Assembly (NCBI RefSeq): GCF_008195825.1
Contig: NZ_CP043329.1
Coordinates: 2,108,001-2,172,000 of the forward strand
Source: Pedobacter aquae
Lineage (GTDB): Bacteria; Bacteroidota; Bacteroidia; Sphingobacteriales; Sphingobacteriaceae
Direction of reading: 5' to 3'
Length of the DNA: 64,000 nt
Below the pieces are notes generated by a model. The model saw only the letters and a list, made by a program, of their open reading frames with translations, ran no database searches and was not told where the DNA came from. Positions 10,047-19,806 of this stretch are shown here, piece by piece (within the stretch, counting starts at the first letter, position 1; every line of letters starts with the position of its first letter). Made by a program: the position numbers and the translations under genes.

Positions 10047-10078
10047 AACGGTAAGCCCTCTAAAGAGAACCTACCGTT
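10047..10078 (-). other. Intercistronic hairpin between GH10 and esterase genes
   Basis: Read on the - strand, this 32-nt segment can fold end to end into a 15-bp stem with a 2-nt loop, using AACGGTA/TACCGTT at the base and CTCT/AGAG at the top with three G-T wobbles. No T-tract follows, so it is not a canonical terminator. It may be an mRNA stability or processing element in the 75-bp gap. Confidence 0.6.
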
Positions 10079-10102
10079 GTAACCTAAACCAATAATAAAT
10101 AA

Positions 10103-11704
10103 TTATTTTCCTTGTAGTGCCATTTTTACCCCGGCGTAAGCTGGTTTTTTAGTAAAATTGGCATTAAAGAGCAATGCAAACTCCGGACGATCGGCTCTGT
10201 TTAGCCATCCTCTAGGGTCATCAACTCCCCAAATTGTAATTCCGCCTCTTTGTGCAGCAGGCACATATTTTAAGTAAGTTTCTACCACAAACTTATACAT
10301 CTCTGCTTGTAAAGCTAAAGTGAATTCATCTGGTGTAAATGCAGCTGCGTTACCTACATTAACTCTGATATCTAATTCGGTAATTTTAACTTTTAAACCC
10401 GTAGAAGCTAATTTTCTTAAAGAATTGATGATACCAGCTCTGGAAGAATTAGTGGTAATGTGCATTTGCGTACCAATACCTGTAATAGGCACATTTTGTG
10501 CTTTTAAGCGGTTGCAAAGTGCTACCATAGAGTCTACTTTTAATTGGTTACCTTGCTCTAAATTAAAATCGTTGATGTATAAATCTGCGTTAGGGTCTGC
10601 TTCTCTGGCATATCTGAAAGCATTAGCAATATAATCTCGACCAAGGAATTTTACCCAATAGTATTCTGTAGGGCTGTTTGTACCATCTCTTAAAGTTCCG
10701 TTTTCTGCCAAAATCTCATTTAATACATCCCAACTTACCACGCCTCTTGATTTATAACGGTTAATCATGCCTTGAATAAAGGCTTTCATAGCATTATCTA
10801 CACTTATTCTTACTTGAGTTAAATCTACACCCGGAACTGGCGTAGCATCAACCACTGTTACATCATCTACAAAATACGTATTTGCTCTTGCACCCATATC
10901 AAATAAAATACGTGTTTGTGCATCTCGAGCTCTAAAAGTCCAGCTAATAGGTGTCCAATCTGTCCCTACAGTTTGGTCTCCTTGAAATTGTGCTGAAGGG
11001 GCAGTTGATAATCTCATAGTACCTCCTGCTGTTGCTGCTCTAATGAAGAAAGTCACTCTATAATCAACACCAACTGTTGTAGGGAATAAATCACTAGCTA
11101 ACTGTACCCTCCATTGGCCTCCAGGATTATCTGTAGCAACTACAGCTTTCATAGAGCGAGTGCCGGTTCTAACCTCGCCACCAGAACCTGCTGAAAAAGA
11201 TGCTGCTCCGTTAAATTTAGACCAGTTGGTATAATCAGCACCGGTACCACTTTCAAAACCACCATTTAATAAAATATTTGGTCTTGGCGGTGGTGCAGTA
11301 CCTCCTAAACTACTTAAATAAGTGCCATTTTGTTGAGAATGCCATACTAAAGTGTGACCATGAATTTTTAAACCTGCCGCAGTTGCAGCAGTAGCTAAAG
11401 CATCGGCTCTTGTAAAATCAAATGTTCCATTATCTCTAACAATGGCATTATGCTTCATAGAGTTTTCAAAGGTTATCATAGATGCATTTGAAACTATAGC
11501 TCTTCTGTAAGCGGCATTACTTTCAAAAGTAGGATTATCGGCTGCAAAGCCAATTGGAAAATCTGCTACTGCTTGTAAAGAGCCAACGGTATCTGTAAAA
11601 TTACCTTTGTTTAAGCTATTAAATTCCACTTCTCTTTGGCAAGAGCTTAGTACTGTTGTACCTAAGGCAAACAGCACCATGGACTTTATAAATGTATTTT
11701 TCAT
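10103..11704 (-). CDS. GH10 endo-xylanase with an inserted CBM4/9-type module, lipoprotein
   Basis: This is an endo-1,4-beta-xylanase in which a carbohydrate-binding module interrupts the catalytic barrel. The lipobox VLSSC places the lipidated Cys at residue 22, consistent with surface or outer-membrane anchoring. The barrel begins with FPIGFAADN and HGHTLVWHSQ (to about residue 130). A linker TAPPPRPN then leads to a CBM4/9-like beta-sandwich (about 142-290, starting ILLNGGFESG and ending YFVDDVTVVDA). The barrel then resumes with acid/base Glu330 in WDVLNE and nucleophile Glu443 in ITELDI. This split architecture is known from xylan loci of gut Bacteroidales. It follows susD by 23 bp and is probably the surface enzyme that makes import-sized fragments. 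Confidence 0.94.
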   Translation of the reverse strand: MKNTFIKSMVLFALGTTVLSSCQREVEFNSLNKGNFTDTVGSLQAVADFPIGFAADNPTFESNAAYRRAIVSNASMITFENSMKHNAIVRDNGTFDFTRADALATAATAAGLKIHGHTLVWHSQQNGTYLSSLGGTAPPPRPNILLNGGFESGTGADYTNWSKFNGAASFSAGSGGEVRTGTRSMKAVVATDNPGGQWRVQLASDLFPTTVGVDYRVTFFIRAATAGGTMRLSTAPSAQFQGDQTVGTDWTPISWTFRARDAQTRILFDMGARANTYFVDDVTVVDATPVPGVDLTQVRISVDNAMKAFIQGMINRYKSRGVVSWDVLNEILAENGTLRDGTNSPTEYYWVKFLGRDYIANAFRYAREADPNADLYINDFNLEQGNQLKVDSMVALCNRLKAQNVPITGIGTQMHITTNSSRAGIINSLRKLASTGLKVKITELDIRVNVGNAAAFTPDEFTLALQAEMYKFVVETYLKYVPAAQRGGITIWGVDDPRGWLNRADRPEFALLFNANFTKKPAYAGVKMALQGK

Positions 11705-11727
11705 TTTTATGTCTTTATGATTAAAAA

Positions 11728-13475
11728 TTAATTATAACCTGGGTTTTGAGGGTAAGCAGGACCAGATGTTACCAAATCTATTTGTCTTTGCGGAATTGGT
11801 CTTAACATATGGAAATCTTGAATATTAGCTCCTGCTTCTGTATTAAAAGCTTTCACTCTGGTTACTAGAGAGCGGGTTCTTACTAAATCCCACCATCTGA
11901 TGTGCTCGCCATAAAACTCTCTGGTTCTTTCATTTAAGATAAAATCTAAGGTAATATCAGCAGCTGTTACTTGTAAAGCTGTAGCTGCGGCGGCATTTTG
12001 TGCTGGTGTTCTGGTTGGGTTAAAGGCAGCTCTTCTTCTTACCACATTAATCATATCAGCGGCTCTATCATTTCTATTAGACTTATGATAAGCTTCTGCT
12101 GCAATTAGATAAACATCAGAAAATCTGAACATGATGAAAGGACGAGTTGATGGGTCATTCACCGCTGGTCTGCTTGGATCATCATATTTTTTCATTGAAG
12201 GGAAAAATACATTGGTATAAGCATTACCGCCATTAGCGCCTGTTGGCGTAAAAATAACCCCTTTAAATGCTTGTCTTCTAGCGGCGGTAACTTCAAAAGG
12301 AGGCATCCAGATTGCAGTATCAACACCTACCGTTAAAGCACCTCTTGGTGTAGTTACATTTGCCGTGTTAGCTATCCAAGTAGTTTGAAAAGTTTTATCA
12401 AAACGAGTATCGTTAGCTCTATTTGTAAATGCTACGTTAACCACATAATTGGTATTTGGGCGCATGCGAATAAAAGGTCTTCCGTTTGCAACATCTCTTG
12501 TCATCACTGCCGCACCACCAGTACCTGGGAAATTAGCATTAACAGTTGGGTAGTTTGGCCTTTGAAAATAAGCCGTACCATTAATTCTACCACCAGCAGC
12601 TGTAGGTACAAACTCCCCAAAACGAGGATCTCTATTATAATCTACCACAAATAAAGTTTCTTTACCATACTCATTACCTAGTTTATGTGCATCGGCATAA
12701 TCTTCCCATAAATCAACCCCATAAGCTGCTTTATTATCTATTAAATTTTGAGCAATAGATGCCGCTGTTTGAAAATCATTGGGTTGAGCAACATCAGACC
12801 AACCTCTGGTAGCATAAACTTTAGCTAAAAGGTATAGTGCGGTTGCTTGTGTAGCTGGTTTACCGGTGAAAGGAGCGGTAGGTAAAACCTGTAATTCCGT
12901 TGAGGCTTCTGTTAAATCTTTAATAATAAGATTATAAATATCTGCTTTAGGGGCAGGGACTGCTGCAGTTGAAGGCTCTGTTATAAATGATGTACTAAGT
13001 GGAACATTACCAAAAGTAATTACCATATTATAATAAAGAAAAGCCCTCATAAATTTGGCTTGAGCTATTGCTCTAGTTTTCTCAGCTTCTGTAGCAAAAT
13101 TTGCTGCAGGACCAAATTGTAAAATACCATTCATGGCATTGATATCTTGATAAGATATTTGAAATATTGGAAGATAATCATTAGAAGTTACAGCAAGGTT
13201 ATTATAAGTTAAAGTATTGATAGACCCCCAGCACTAGCACCAGCTAAAACCTCATCCGTACCACCTTGTGTTTGGATAGAGAACCCTTCTGTTCCCCATA
13301 AAAAGCGCATATCTGAGTATGCTCCAGTAATTCCTGCTATAATACCTGCAGGTGTAGATAAATATTGCTGAGTTAAGCTTGTTCTTTGCTCTTCTACTAA
13401 CAATTTTTTACAGCCAGAACCTCCTAATACACCTAGGATAAGACCTGAAAATAATATTTTCTTATATAGTTTCAT
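11728..13475 (-). CDS. SusD/RagB-family xylan-binding lipoprotein, interrupted by a -1 frameshift
   Basis: This is the surface glycan-binding partner of the adjacent SusC. The first part (13475 down to about 13225) encodes a lipoprotein signal with Cys22 (GGSGCKKLL) and the SusD N-terminal helix. The remainder, to 11728, has TPR-like helices and the usual end (RPIPQRQIDL...NPGYN). The two parts are in different frames. At the five-C run 13225-13229 (five G on the coding strand), adding one base joins GASAGG to SINTLTYNNLAV and gives a continuous 582-residue protein of normal SusD size. As written, the frame stops shortly after the run. The gene follows susC by 11 bp. The break is more likely a sequencing error than decay, because the rest of the frame is intact. 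Confidence 0.85.
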
Positions 13476-13486
13476 ATGCTTGAAGA

Positions 13487-16400
13487 TTAAAATTTAAGAT
13501 TTACACCTAGTTGGAATGTACGGGTTGGCGGATTATTTAAGTTTACCGTAATTGCTCTTCCTGTAACGTTTTCACCCGCAGCGGTAGAAGTGGCTACTCC
13601 TCCATAACCATTTCCTTCAGGATCTATGGCTAGACCTTGTCTTACAATTGGAGACCAAAGTATAAATGGATTGACAACAGTAGCATAAACTCTTAATGAG
13701 CTAATACCAGCCTTAGCTAAAACATTAGCTGGAAGGTTATACCCTAAATTGATACTTCTTACTTTTATAAAAGAACCATCTCTATAGGCTAAAGTCGAAG
13801 AATATAGTACTCTGTCTGAACTAGCATCTGGTGCAGGAAAATCATTTGTTGGATTCAATGGTGTCCAGTAATTTATTTTGTACTGGTTGGCTCTAGAGTT
13901 ATTAAAGAATGGATATCCCCTATCGCTACCATCTGCAGTTAAATAAGGTAAAGCTACCGTTTGACCAATTCTTGCAAAAGTTACAATAGATAAATCAAAT
14001 GCTTTATAAGAAAATCTATTGGTAAAACCGGCATCAAAATCTGGTTGAAAGTTTCCAATTATTTGTAAATCGGCTGCACTAATAGCAAAATCGTTATTTA
14101 CATCTTCTACCCTTATCTGTCCGGGAAGCTGTCCGTATCTTGCAGCTAAATCAGCTTCATTAGTTTGCCATATACCTACTTTTCTAAAGTCTCTAATAAT
14201 ATTAAACGGTTGCCCTACTACCCAGCCTCTACCAAAGTCTTGTAATAATCCTTCTCTTAAAAAAGTAATTTTATTTCTTACAAAAGATATGTTAAAATCT
14301 GATGACCAGTTAAAACCACTCTTGCTTGTAATATTAGTACTGCTTAGACTGAACTCTAAACCTTTACCTTCAGTTCTACCTGAATTTACAGTAGTGCTAC
14401 CAGCACCGTTAGTTGGAGGAAGAGGAAGTACTTGTAAAATATCTCTAGTTTCTTGTTGGTAAACTTCTAAACTACCCGTAATACGATTATTTAAAAAACC
14501 AAAGTCTAAACCCAAATTAAAGTTTGAAGTCTTTTCCCACTCTAAAGCCCTGTTGGCTAATGTTGATACAATAGCACCAACCTGACCCACCTCACCAAAA
14601 TTATATACATAACCTTGTGGAGTAGATCCGCCACCAGTAGTTGTTAAATTACCTTGAGTAGCATATGCAGCAACTGACTGATTAGAAGTTAAGCCCCATC
14701 CTGCTCTTAATTTCAAAGCTGAGATAAAAGTTAGATCCTTTATAAAGTTTTCCTCAGCAATATTCCAACCTAAACCTAATGCTGGATAAGTAAAATATTG
14801 AAAGCCTGGAGATAATACAGAAGAACCATCACGTCTTACAGTGGCAGTTAATAAATATTTACCTGCAAATGAATAATTTAAACGGCCCATATAAGAAATC
14901 AATCCTCTTTCTACGAAGCCTCCACCATCAGCAGTTATAGAATTAGCTAAGCTTAAATTATAATTTTGTATATAATCTGCTGGTATACCTACACCTCTAA
15001 ATCCACTACTTTGGTTATGGTTTTTCTCCATTGAGAATAAACCTGTAAATGTTACATTATGCTTTTCAGCGAATGTTTTATTATAGGTAATAACGTTTTC
15101 CCATAAAGCCGCCCAATTTTGTGAATTTGAAACGGAAGCTGTTGATTGACTAGCTAGCCTACTATTATTGTAGAAAGTATTGGGACCTGTATAAGCACCA
15201 CCCTGTACTTGGTTAAAAGTTAAACCAATATTGGTACGGTACTTTAATCCTTTTATAATATCTACTTCTCCATACAAGCTATTAAATGTTGCTAACCTTC
15301 TGCTAGGATTAGTATGAGTATCTTCATCTCTTATAGTTAATGGATTTACAGACTCTACATCTAATGTACCAACTTGCGGTCTTAAATTAATACTTCCATC
15401 TTCATTATAAGGAGAGAATAAAGGACTAATTCTTAGAGAACCACCAACCGGGAAACGTCCACCGCCTTGGCTATTACCTAAACTATTTAAGGAATTGATA
15501 CCAACTTTTATACGCTTATTAATTCTATGGTCTATAGTTGTTCTTAAGGTGATACGATCATAATCTTGACCATAAACAATTCCTTCTTCCTTTCTGTATC
15601 CGGTACCAAATGAGAACTGAGTATTTTCATTTCCACCAATTACAGATAAAAAATGATCTGTATTATAACCTTGTCTAAAAACAATATCTTGCCAATCAGT
15701 ATCAACACCAGCTGCAAGATTTGCAGTTTCTACTGGAGTAAGTGCGTAAGGATTTGTCCCATTAAACCTTGTCGCTGCATCTTTGAATGCGGCAAATTCT
15801 TGGGCATTAAAAAAGTTATAATCATCCATTCTACGGTTAATGCCATAAAAAGAATCAAAACTTACAGTAGCTTTTCCTGATTTACCTCTTTTAGTAGTAA
15901 TTAAAATTACACCGCTTGAGCCCCTAGAACCATAAATAGCAGTTGCTGATGCATCTTTTAAAATATCTAAAGAGGCAATATCATTAGGATTAATTTCATT
16001 GATACTTCCCACAAATGGAATTCCATCTAATACAATTAAAGGCTGATTTTGTCTATCAGCATCCCCTGCACCAACAGCTAAAGAACGCTCACCTCTAATA
16101 CGTATCTGACCGCTAGCTCCAGGTTGCGTACTATTACTTTGAATATCCACACCGGCTGCTCTACCTTTTAATTGGTCTATTACGTTGGTTGTTGGCACTT
16201 CTCTTAAAGCGTCGCCACTAACAGATACTACAGAACCTGTCACATCACGTTTCTTTTGCGTACCGTAACCTACAACAATAACTTCTTCAAGACTTTTTGC
16301 ATCAGGCGCAAGACTTACGGTAATGTTATTCTTGTTTGCGATATTAACTTCTTGTTTAATGTAGCCTATAAAAGAAACTACAATAGTATTTTGCTGTGCA

Positions 16401-16615
16401 GGTACATTGATAGTAAAAGAACCATCAACAGAAGTTTGCGTACTTGCTGCACTACCTTTTACTTGTACTGCCGCACCTGGTAAGGGCTGCCCAGTTTCAT
16501 CAAGCACCTTTCCCTTAAGTGAGGTTTGCGCCAAAGACAGCAAGGGCACAAAGCTTAATAGCAACACCAATAGTGTAGCTACTCTTAAATAATTTTTAAA
16601 TTCAGGTTTATTCAT
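13487..16615 (-). CDS. SusC/RagA-family TonB-dependent outer-membrane transporter (xylan locus)
   Basis: This is an energy-dependent outer-membrane transporter for oligosaccharides, expected to pair with the SusD just downstream. The signal peptide (about residues 1-29, ending SLAQT) is followed by a carboxypeptidase-D-like beta-sandwich (GKVLDETGQPLPGAAVQVKG), then the SusC signature EEVIVVGYGTQKKRDVTGSV leading into the plug domain (LKGRAAGVDIQSNS, IYGSRGSSGVILITTKRG). The rest is a beta-barrel ending NPPTRTFQLGVNLKF with the terminal aromatic residue typical of barrel proteins. At 1042 residues it has normal length. It is the first gene of the - strand xylan operon, with a long regulatory gap upstream. 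Substrate specificity for xylo-oligosaccharides is inferred from the neighbours. Confidence 0.96.
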   Translation of the reverse strand: MNKPEFKNYLRVATLLVLLLSFVPLLSLAQTSLKGKVLDETGQPLPGAAVQVKGSAASTQTSVDGSFTINVPAQQNTIVVSFIGYIKQEVNIANKNNITVSLAPDAKSLEEVIVVGYGTQKKRDVTGSVVSVSGDALREVPTTNVIDQLKGRAAGVDIQSNSTQPGASGQIRIRGERSLAVGAGDADRQNQPLIVLDGIPFVGSINEINPNDIASLDILKDASATAIYGSRGSSGVILITTKRGKSGKATVSFDSFYGINRRMDDYNFFNAQEFAAFKDAATRFNGTNPYALTPVETANLAAGVDTDWQDIVFRQGYNTDHFLSVIGGNENTQFSFGTGYRKEEGIVYGQDYDRITLRTTIDHRINKRIKVGINSLNSLGNSQGGGRFPVGGSLRISPLFSPYNEDGSINLRPQVGTLDVESVNPLTIRDEDTHTNPSRRLATFNSLYGEVDIIKGLKYRTNIGLTFNQVQGGAYTGPNTFYNNSRLASQSTASVSNSQNWAALWENVITYNKTFAEKHNVTFTGLFSMEKNHNQSSGFRGVGIPADYIQNYNLSLANSITADGGGFVERGLISYMGRLNYSFAGKYLLTATVRRDGSSVLSPGFQYFTYPALGLGWNIAEENFIKDLTFISALKLRAGWGLTSNQSVAAYATQGNLTTTGGGSTPQGYVYNFGEVGQVGAIVSTLANRALEWEKTSNFNLGLDFGFLNNRITGSLEVYQQETRDILQVLPLPPTNGAGSTTVNSGRTEGKGLEFSLSSTNITSKSGFNWSSDFNISFVRNKITFLREGLLQDFGRGWVVGQPFNIIRDFRKVGIWQTNEADLAARYGQLPGQIRVEDVNNDFAISAADLQIIGNFQPDFDAGFTNRFSYKAFDLSIVTFARIGQTVALPYLTADGSDRGYPFFNNSRANQYKINYWTPLNPTNDFPAPDASSDRVLYSSTLAYRDGSFIKVRSINLGYNLPANVLAKAGISSLRVYATVVNPFILWSPIVRQGLAIDPEGNGYGGVATSTAAGENVTGRAITVNLNNPPTRTFQLGVNLKF

Positions 16616-16940
16616 AATTGAAATGAAATTTTTTAAAGCCCTAAAGCCTTTTGTAAAAAATGAGATTGTTTAACTGTTTTGAATAAGCTTAGGTATGGGG
16701 CTTGCCTGTTCTGCAAAATCAAAATGAATACTTGATAAAGCATGGCAGTAGCTTATAGATGACCATAATACAGAATTTAAATAACTGTATAATTTTTCAG
16801 CGTCATCTAATACATAAAATTGAAAGTAATTTTTGTACATATGATTTTTGTTAATTGGTTAAATAGCTCCTTAAGTTTTAGCCTTTGATTGTTAAGCTTT
16901 TCTTAATTGGTTAATCTAAAGTAGAAATTAAAAAATTAAT

Positions 16941-16956
16941 TTGCAACCGATTGCAT
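16941..16956. promoter_or_regulatory. Candidate operator upstream of xylan susC, copy 1
   Basis: TTGCAACCGATTGCAT contains the inverted repeat TGCAA-CCGA-TTGCA, a shape common for LacI-type or similar dimeric regulators. The ten bases TGCAACCGAT recur in reverse orientation at 17023-17032. It is about 330 bp upstream of the susC start codon. The cognate regulator is unknown. Confidence 0.45.
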
Positions 16957-17022
16957 AGTTTTTTTTTATTTTTTTATAAAAAGCTTATTTAAATACCTTG
17001 TAAGCTTATTTTGGTAATTGTT

Positions 17023-17033
17023 ATCGGTTGCAA
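17023..17033. promoter_or_regulatory. Candidate operator upstream of xylan susC, copy 2 (inverted)
   Basis: ATCGGTTGCAA is the reverse complement of the core of the site at 16942-16952, about 80 bp away. A pair of matching sites in a long promoter region suggests a shared regulator or looping; this is inferred from sequence alone. Confidence 0.4.
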
Positions 17034-17253
17034 TAAATAAAAAAAATATTTTATAAGAATGAATTGTATTGCAAAAGGGAGAAAATATAAAAAGGAAAAT
17101 TAGATAGGATTACCAAAAATTAAGACCTTTTTAGGCTTAATAAGCTACATTAAAAAGAGTTAATTGAAAGGTTTTATAATTAGGAGATAGTTATAGAAGA
17201 GCCATATATAAACGTAACAAAATTTAAAGGCAATTTAGGAAGAAAAGGCAATT

Positions 17254-17622
17254 TTAATCCTTTGCCAAGGTAGCCGTTATCAGCTTTACTACTTCAAAAG
17301 ATTTAAAAGGTTTGGTAATGAAATGGCGACAACCTAAATCTAGGCCCTTCTGTTTATCATCATGACTAGTTAAGGCAGAAAGAAAAATAAAAGGGACATC
17401 TTTGAATTGAGCTTGTATTTTTACTTGCTCCATCATTTCAAAGCCGGTCATGCCGGGCATTAAAACATCACTTAGTATCAAATCAGGAACTGTATCTTTT
17501 AAAATCTCCAATGCTTCTAAACCAGAGCTAGCGGTTATAACTTCAAAATCATTTAATTCTAAAATTTCTGCTAAGGTTTCTCTTAAAATGGTTTCATCCT
17601 CAACTAACAAAATCTTACTCAT
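17254..17622 (-). CDS. Single-domain response regulator (CheY-like receiver)
   Basis: This is a stand-alone receiver domain of 122 residues with no output domain. The acidic pair is Glu8/Asp9 (LLVEDE), the phospho-acceptor is Asp52 in LILSDVLMPG, and the conserved Lys lies in FITKPF near residue 104. It overlaps the upstream histidine kinase gene by 8 bp, so the two are translationally coupled and are very likely cognate. With no DNA-binding domain it cannot regulate transcription directly; it probably passes a signal by protein contact or as part of a phosphorelay. Confidence 0.93.
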   Translation of the reverse strand: MSKILLVEDETILRETLAEILELNDFEVITASSGLEALEILKDTVPDLILSDVLMPGMTGFEMMEQVKIQAQFKDVPFIFLSALTSHDDKQKGLDLGCRHFITKPFKSFEVVKLITATLAKD

Positions 17623-19630
17623 AGGTATTAGGCAAAGTTAAAGTTACTAAAGTTCCTTTATCTAATTCACTATCAATTTTTATTGTTCCTTGGTGAAGCT
17701 CAGTAAATTGCTTTGCAATAACTAAACCTAAACCAGAACCTTGTATGGTTGATGTGTTAGAAGCCCTATAGAAAGAACTAAAAAGTTTAGATTTTTCATC
17801 AGGAGGAACACCAATTCCGTAATCTTTTACTAAGATATCAATTTCATTCTCTTTATAAACAATTTCTAGCTCGGGATTTGGTTTACCTACAGAGTATTTA
17901 AATGCATTTGAAATAATATTGGTTAATATATATATGAATAGCAGCTCATCTAATGCCACAATCTTTCTGATACCTTTATTGTCAAAGTTGATTTTCCTTC
18001 CATCAGGCTGATTTGAAAAATAGGTTTCCAAAACACGGTCTATCAAAGCGGAAAGCTCAACAGGTTTAAGATTTACAGAAAGTTCCTGAGCGTTATAACG
18101 ACCAAAGAGCAAGATATTATTCATCAATTCTGTCATCCTATCTATTTCTCCTTTTATTCTGCTAGCAAAAATGGTAAAACGCTCTAATGATTTATCATCT
18201 AATTTACTAGCATAGGATTCTATAAGCTCTATGTTAGAGTAAATAACCGTTAATGGTGTCCTAAACTGATGAGAAGCCATAGAAACAAAGTTCGACTTTA
18301 GCTCGGTTAGTTCTTTCTCTCTTTCTTGTGCTTCTTTACGGTCATTAATATCTATGATACTACCTGCAAAAGCCGATGTATCTGAAAAAGAAGATTTAAA
18401 CTTACTAGCAATTACATTTACCCACCTGTAGTTTCCGTCTTTATGTTTTAACTTAACATCAATATTGATAGCATGATTGGCTTTACCTTCCAACAAAGAA
18501 AACTGTTTCTTCATGAACTCCACATCATCATCAGCCATAAAACTACAAATGGTTTTATGTGTAGATTCTTGTTGGGTATAGCCCGTCAGGTTATACCAAT
18601 AGTCATTTAAAAAAGTAAACTCATTAGCTGTATTAAGCCTAAATACAACTTCTGCAAGGTTATTTATTAAATAATCAAATTCGTTACGTTGCTCTTCAAG
18701 TTCTTGCTGCTGCGTTTTAAGTCTGGTTATATCTAAATGAGAACCTGCCAGATAAATTAGTTTCCCTTCATCATCCCATTTCCCTACGGCAGAACCTCTT
18801 ACCCAAACACAATGGCCTTCTTTGTGTACTTGTCTAAACTCTACAGAAAACTCTGGGATTCTTTTATGGATATAATCATCAAAGGCTTTAACAACATTTG
18901 ATTTATCATCAGGGTGTATGATGTTTACTGCAAATTCAAAAGTTTGCTCAAACTCTTGAGATGCATAACCCGCCATAGACATGTATATCTGGGAGAAATA
19001 CCACTTATTTTCAGCTACATCAAATTCCCATATCCCTTGTTGCGAGCCTAAAACAGAAAGATTAAACCTTTCTTGAGAGTGAAGAACTCTTTGTTCGCTT
19101 TTTTCACGAGAAAGCCTTATCCCGATATTTTTGGCTACCACATGTAAAGCCTCTACTTCCTCTGGCAGCCACTTTCTTTCTATCTGGCAATCGTCGTATC
19201 CCATCCAACCCCAAAATACTCCTTCGCAAAAAATTGGTGTAAATAAGAAAGCTTTAATGTCTTGAGACTCCATTACTTCCTTAAAAAGCTCATTTTGGCT
19301 TTCTTTAACTATACCATAATAAGCTTCTTGGTTAATTAAGGTTTCATACAAGCCTGGGAAAATAGCATATTCCAAGCCGCTTAAATCGGGATTACCTAAT
19401 TGAATTTCTATGTCTTTATTACACCACTCATGTGTATAATAAAGTTTTAAAATACCATCAGTATCTATCTTATTGGTAAAAATATAGCAACGGTCTACAT
19501 CTGTAGCCTTACCTAACTCCTCTACTACTTTTTGTAAAGACTCGTTAACGTTACTTTCTTGAAGGAGGACAGTGTTGGCATTTGAAATGCCTACTAGTAA
19601 ATGTAGCATTTGATTGTTATAGATTCTCAA
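17615..19630 (-). CDS. GAF-PAS-PAS sensor histidine kinase
   Basis: This is a cytoplasmic-looking hybrid-sensor-type kinase without obvious transmembrane helices. Domain order is a GAF domain (about 20-175, with DVDRCYIF), PAS 1 with PAC (about 185-305), PAS 2 with PAC (about 315-432), HisKA with the phospho-acceptor His444 in SMASHQFRTPL, and a HATPase_c domain (about 540-668) with NIISNAFKYS, DYGIGVPPDE and GSGLGLVIAKQF. All catalytic boxes are present. The gene reads into the receiver gene with an 8-bp overlap. Its location just upstream of the xylan susC, in the same orientation, raises the possibility of a link to glycan sensing, but nothing in the sequence proves this. Stimulus unknown. 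Confidence 0.93.
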   Translation of the reverse strand: MRIYNNQMLHLLVGISNANTVLLQESNVNESLQKVVEELGKATDVDRCYIFTNKIDTDGILKLYYTHEWCNKDIEIQLGNPDLSGLEYAIFPGLYETLINQEAYYGIVKESQNELFKEVMESQDIKAFLFTPIFCEGVFWGWMGYDDCQIERKWLPEEVEALHVVAKNIGIRLSREKSEQRVLHSQERFNLSVLGSQQGIWEFDVAENKWYFSQIYMSMAGYASQEFEQTFEFAVNIIHPDDKSNVVKAFDDYIHKRIPEFSVEFRQVHKEGHCVWVRGSAVGKWDDEGKLIYLAGSHLDITRLKTQQQELEEQRNEFDYLINNLAEVVFRLNTANEFTFLNDYWYNLTGYTQQESTHKTICSFMADDDVEFMKKQFSLLEGKANHAINIDVKLKHKDGNYRWVNVIASKFKSSFSDTSAFAGSIIDINDRKEAQEREKELTELKSNFVSMASHQFRTPLTVIYSNIELIESYASKLDDKSLERFTIFASRIKGEIDRMTELMNNILLFGRYNAQELSVNLKPVELSALIDRVLETYFSNQPDGRKINFDNKGIRKIVALDELLFIYILTNIISNAFKYSVGKPNPELEIVYKENEIDILVKDYGIGVPPDEKSKLFSSFYRASNTSTIQGSGLGLVIAKQFTELHQGTIKIDSELDKGTLVTLTLPNTYE

Positions 19631-19652
19631 AACTAAACATCCTCATTTATTT

Positions 19653-19678
19653 TTATATCCCTTAAATTAGGGATATAA
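19653..19678. promoter_or_regulatory. Inverted repeat upstream of the histidine kinase
   Basis: TTATATCCCT and AGGGATATAA form 10-bp perfect arms around a 6-bp spacer, 23 bp upstream of the kinase start codon. A related, less perfect copy lies at 19761-19783. It could be an operator for the two-component operon. Confidence 0.45.
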
Positions 19679-19760
19679 ATAATTTAAAAAATACTATGTA
19701 AAACACTGCTATTTAATTAATTCGCTGTAAATACAGATTAATGTTAAAAAAATATGGTAG

Positions 19761-19783
19761 TTATACCCCCTTTTTAGGGATAA
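19761..19783. promoter_or_regulatory. Second copy of the TTATaCCC/GGGATAA inverted repeat
   Basis: TTATACCCCC followed by TTTTTAGGGATAA shares the outer half-sites TTAT(A)CCC and GGGATAA with the repeat at 19653-19678. It lies just past the end of the DUF4202 gene. Two related sites 108 bp apart support a regulatory role. Confidence 0.35.
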
Positions 19784-19806
19784 CCAATAAATACACTATG
19801 AATAAA

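Larger units (their letters stand above)
16616..17253. promoter_or_regulatory. Non-coding regulatory gap upstream of the xylan susC
   Basis: This 638-bp AT-rich stretch has no credible gene. It should hold the promoter of the - strand xylan operon and the 3' region of the response regulator gene. Besides the inverted repeats listed separately, a 12-bp direct repeat TTAATTGGTTAA occurs at 16851-16862 and 16903-16914. I found no match to the Bacteroidota -7 consensus TAnnTTTG on the - strand here, so the start site is undecided. Confidence 0.6.

Noticed and set aside
1264-11704. The two GH10 genes as a recent duplication
   Set aside because: They differ in domain make-up (CBM insertion in one) and in motif sequences around both catalytic Glu residues.
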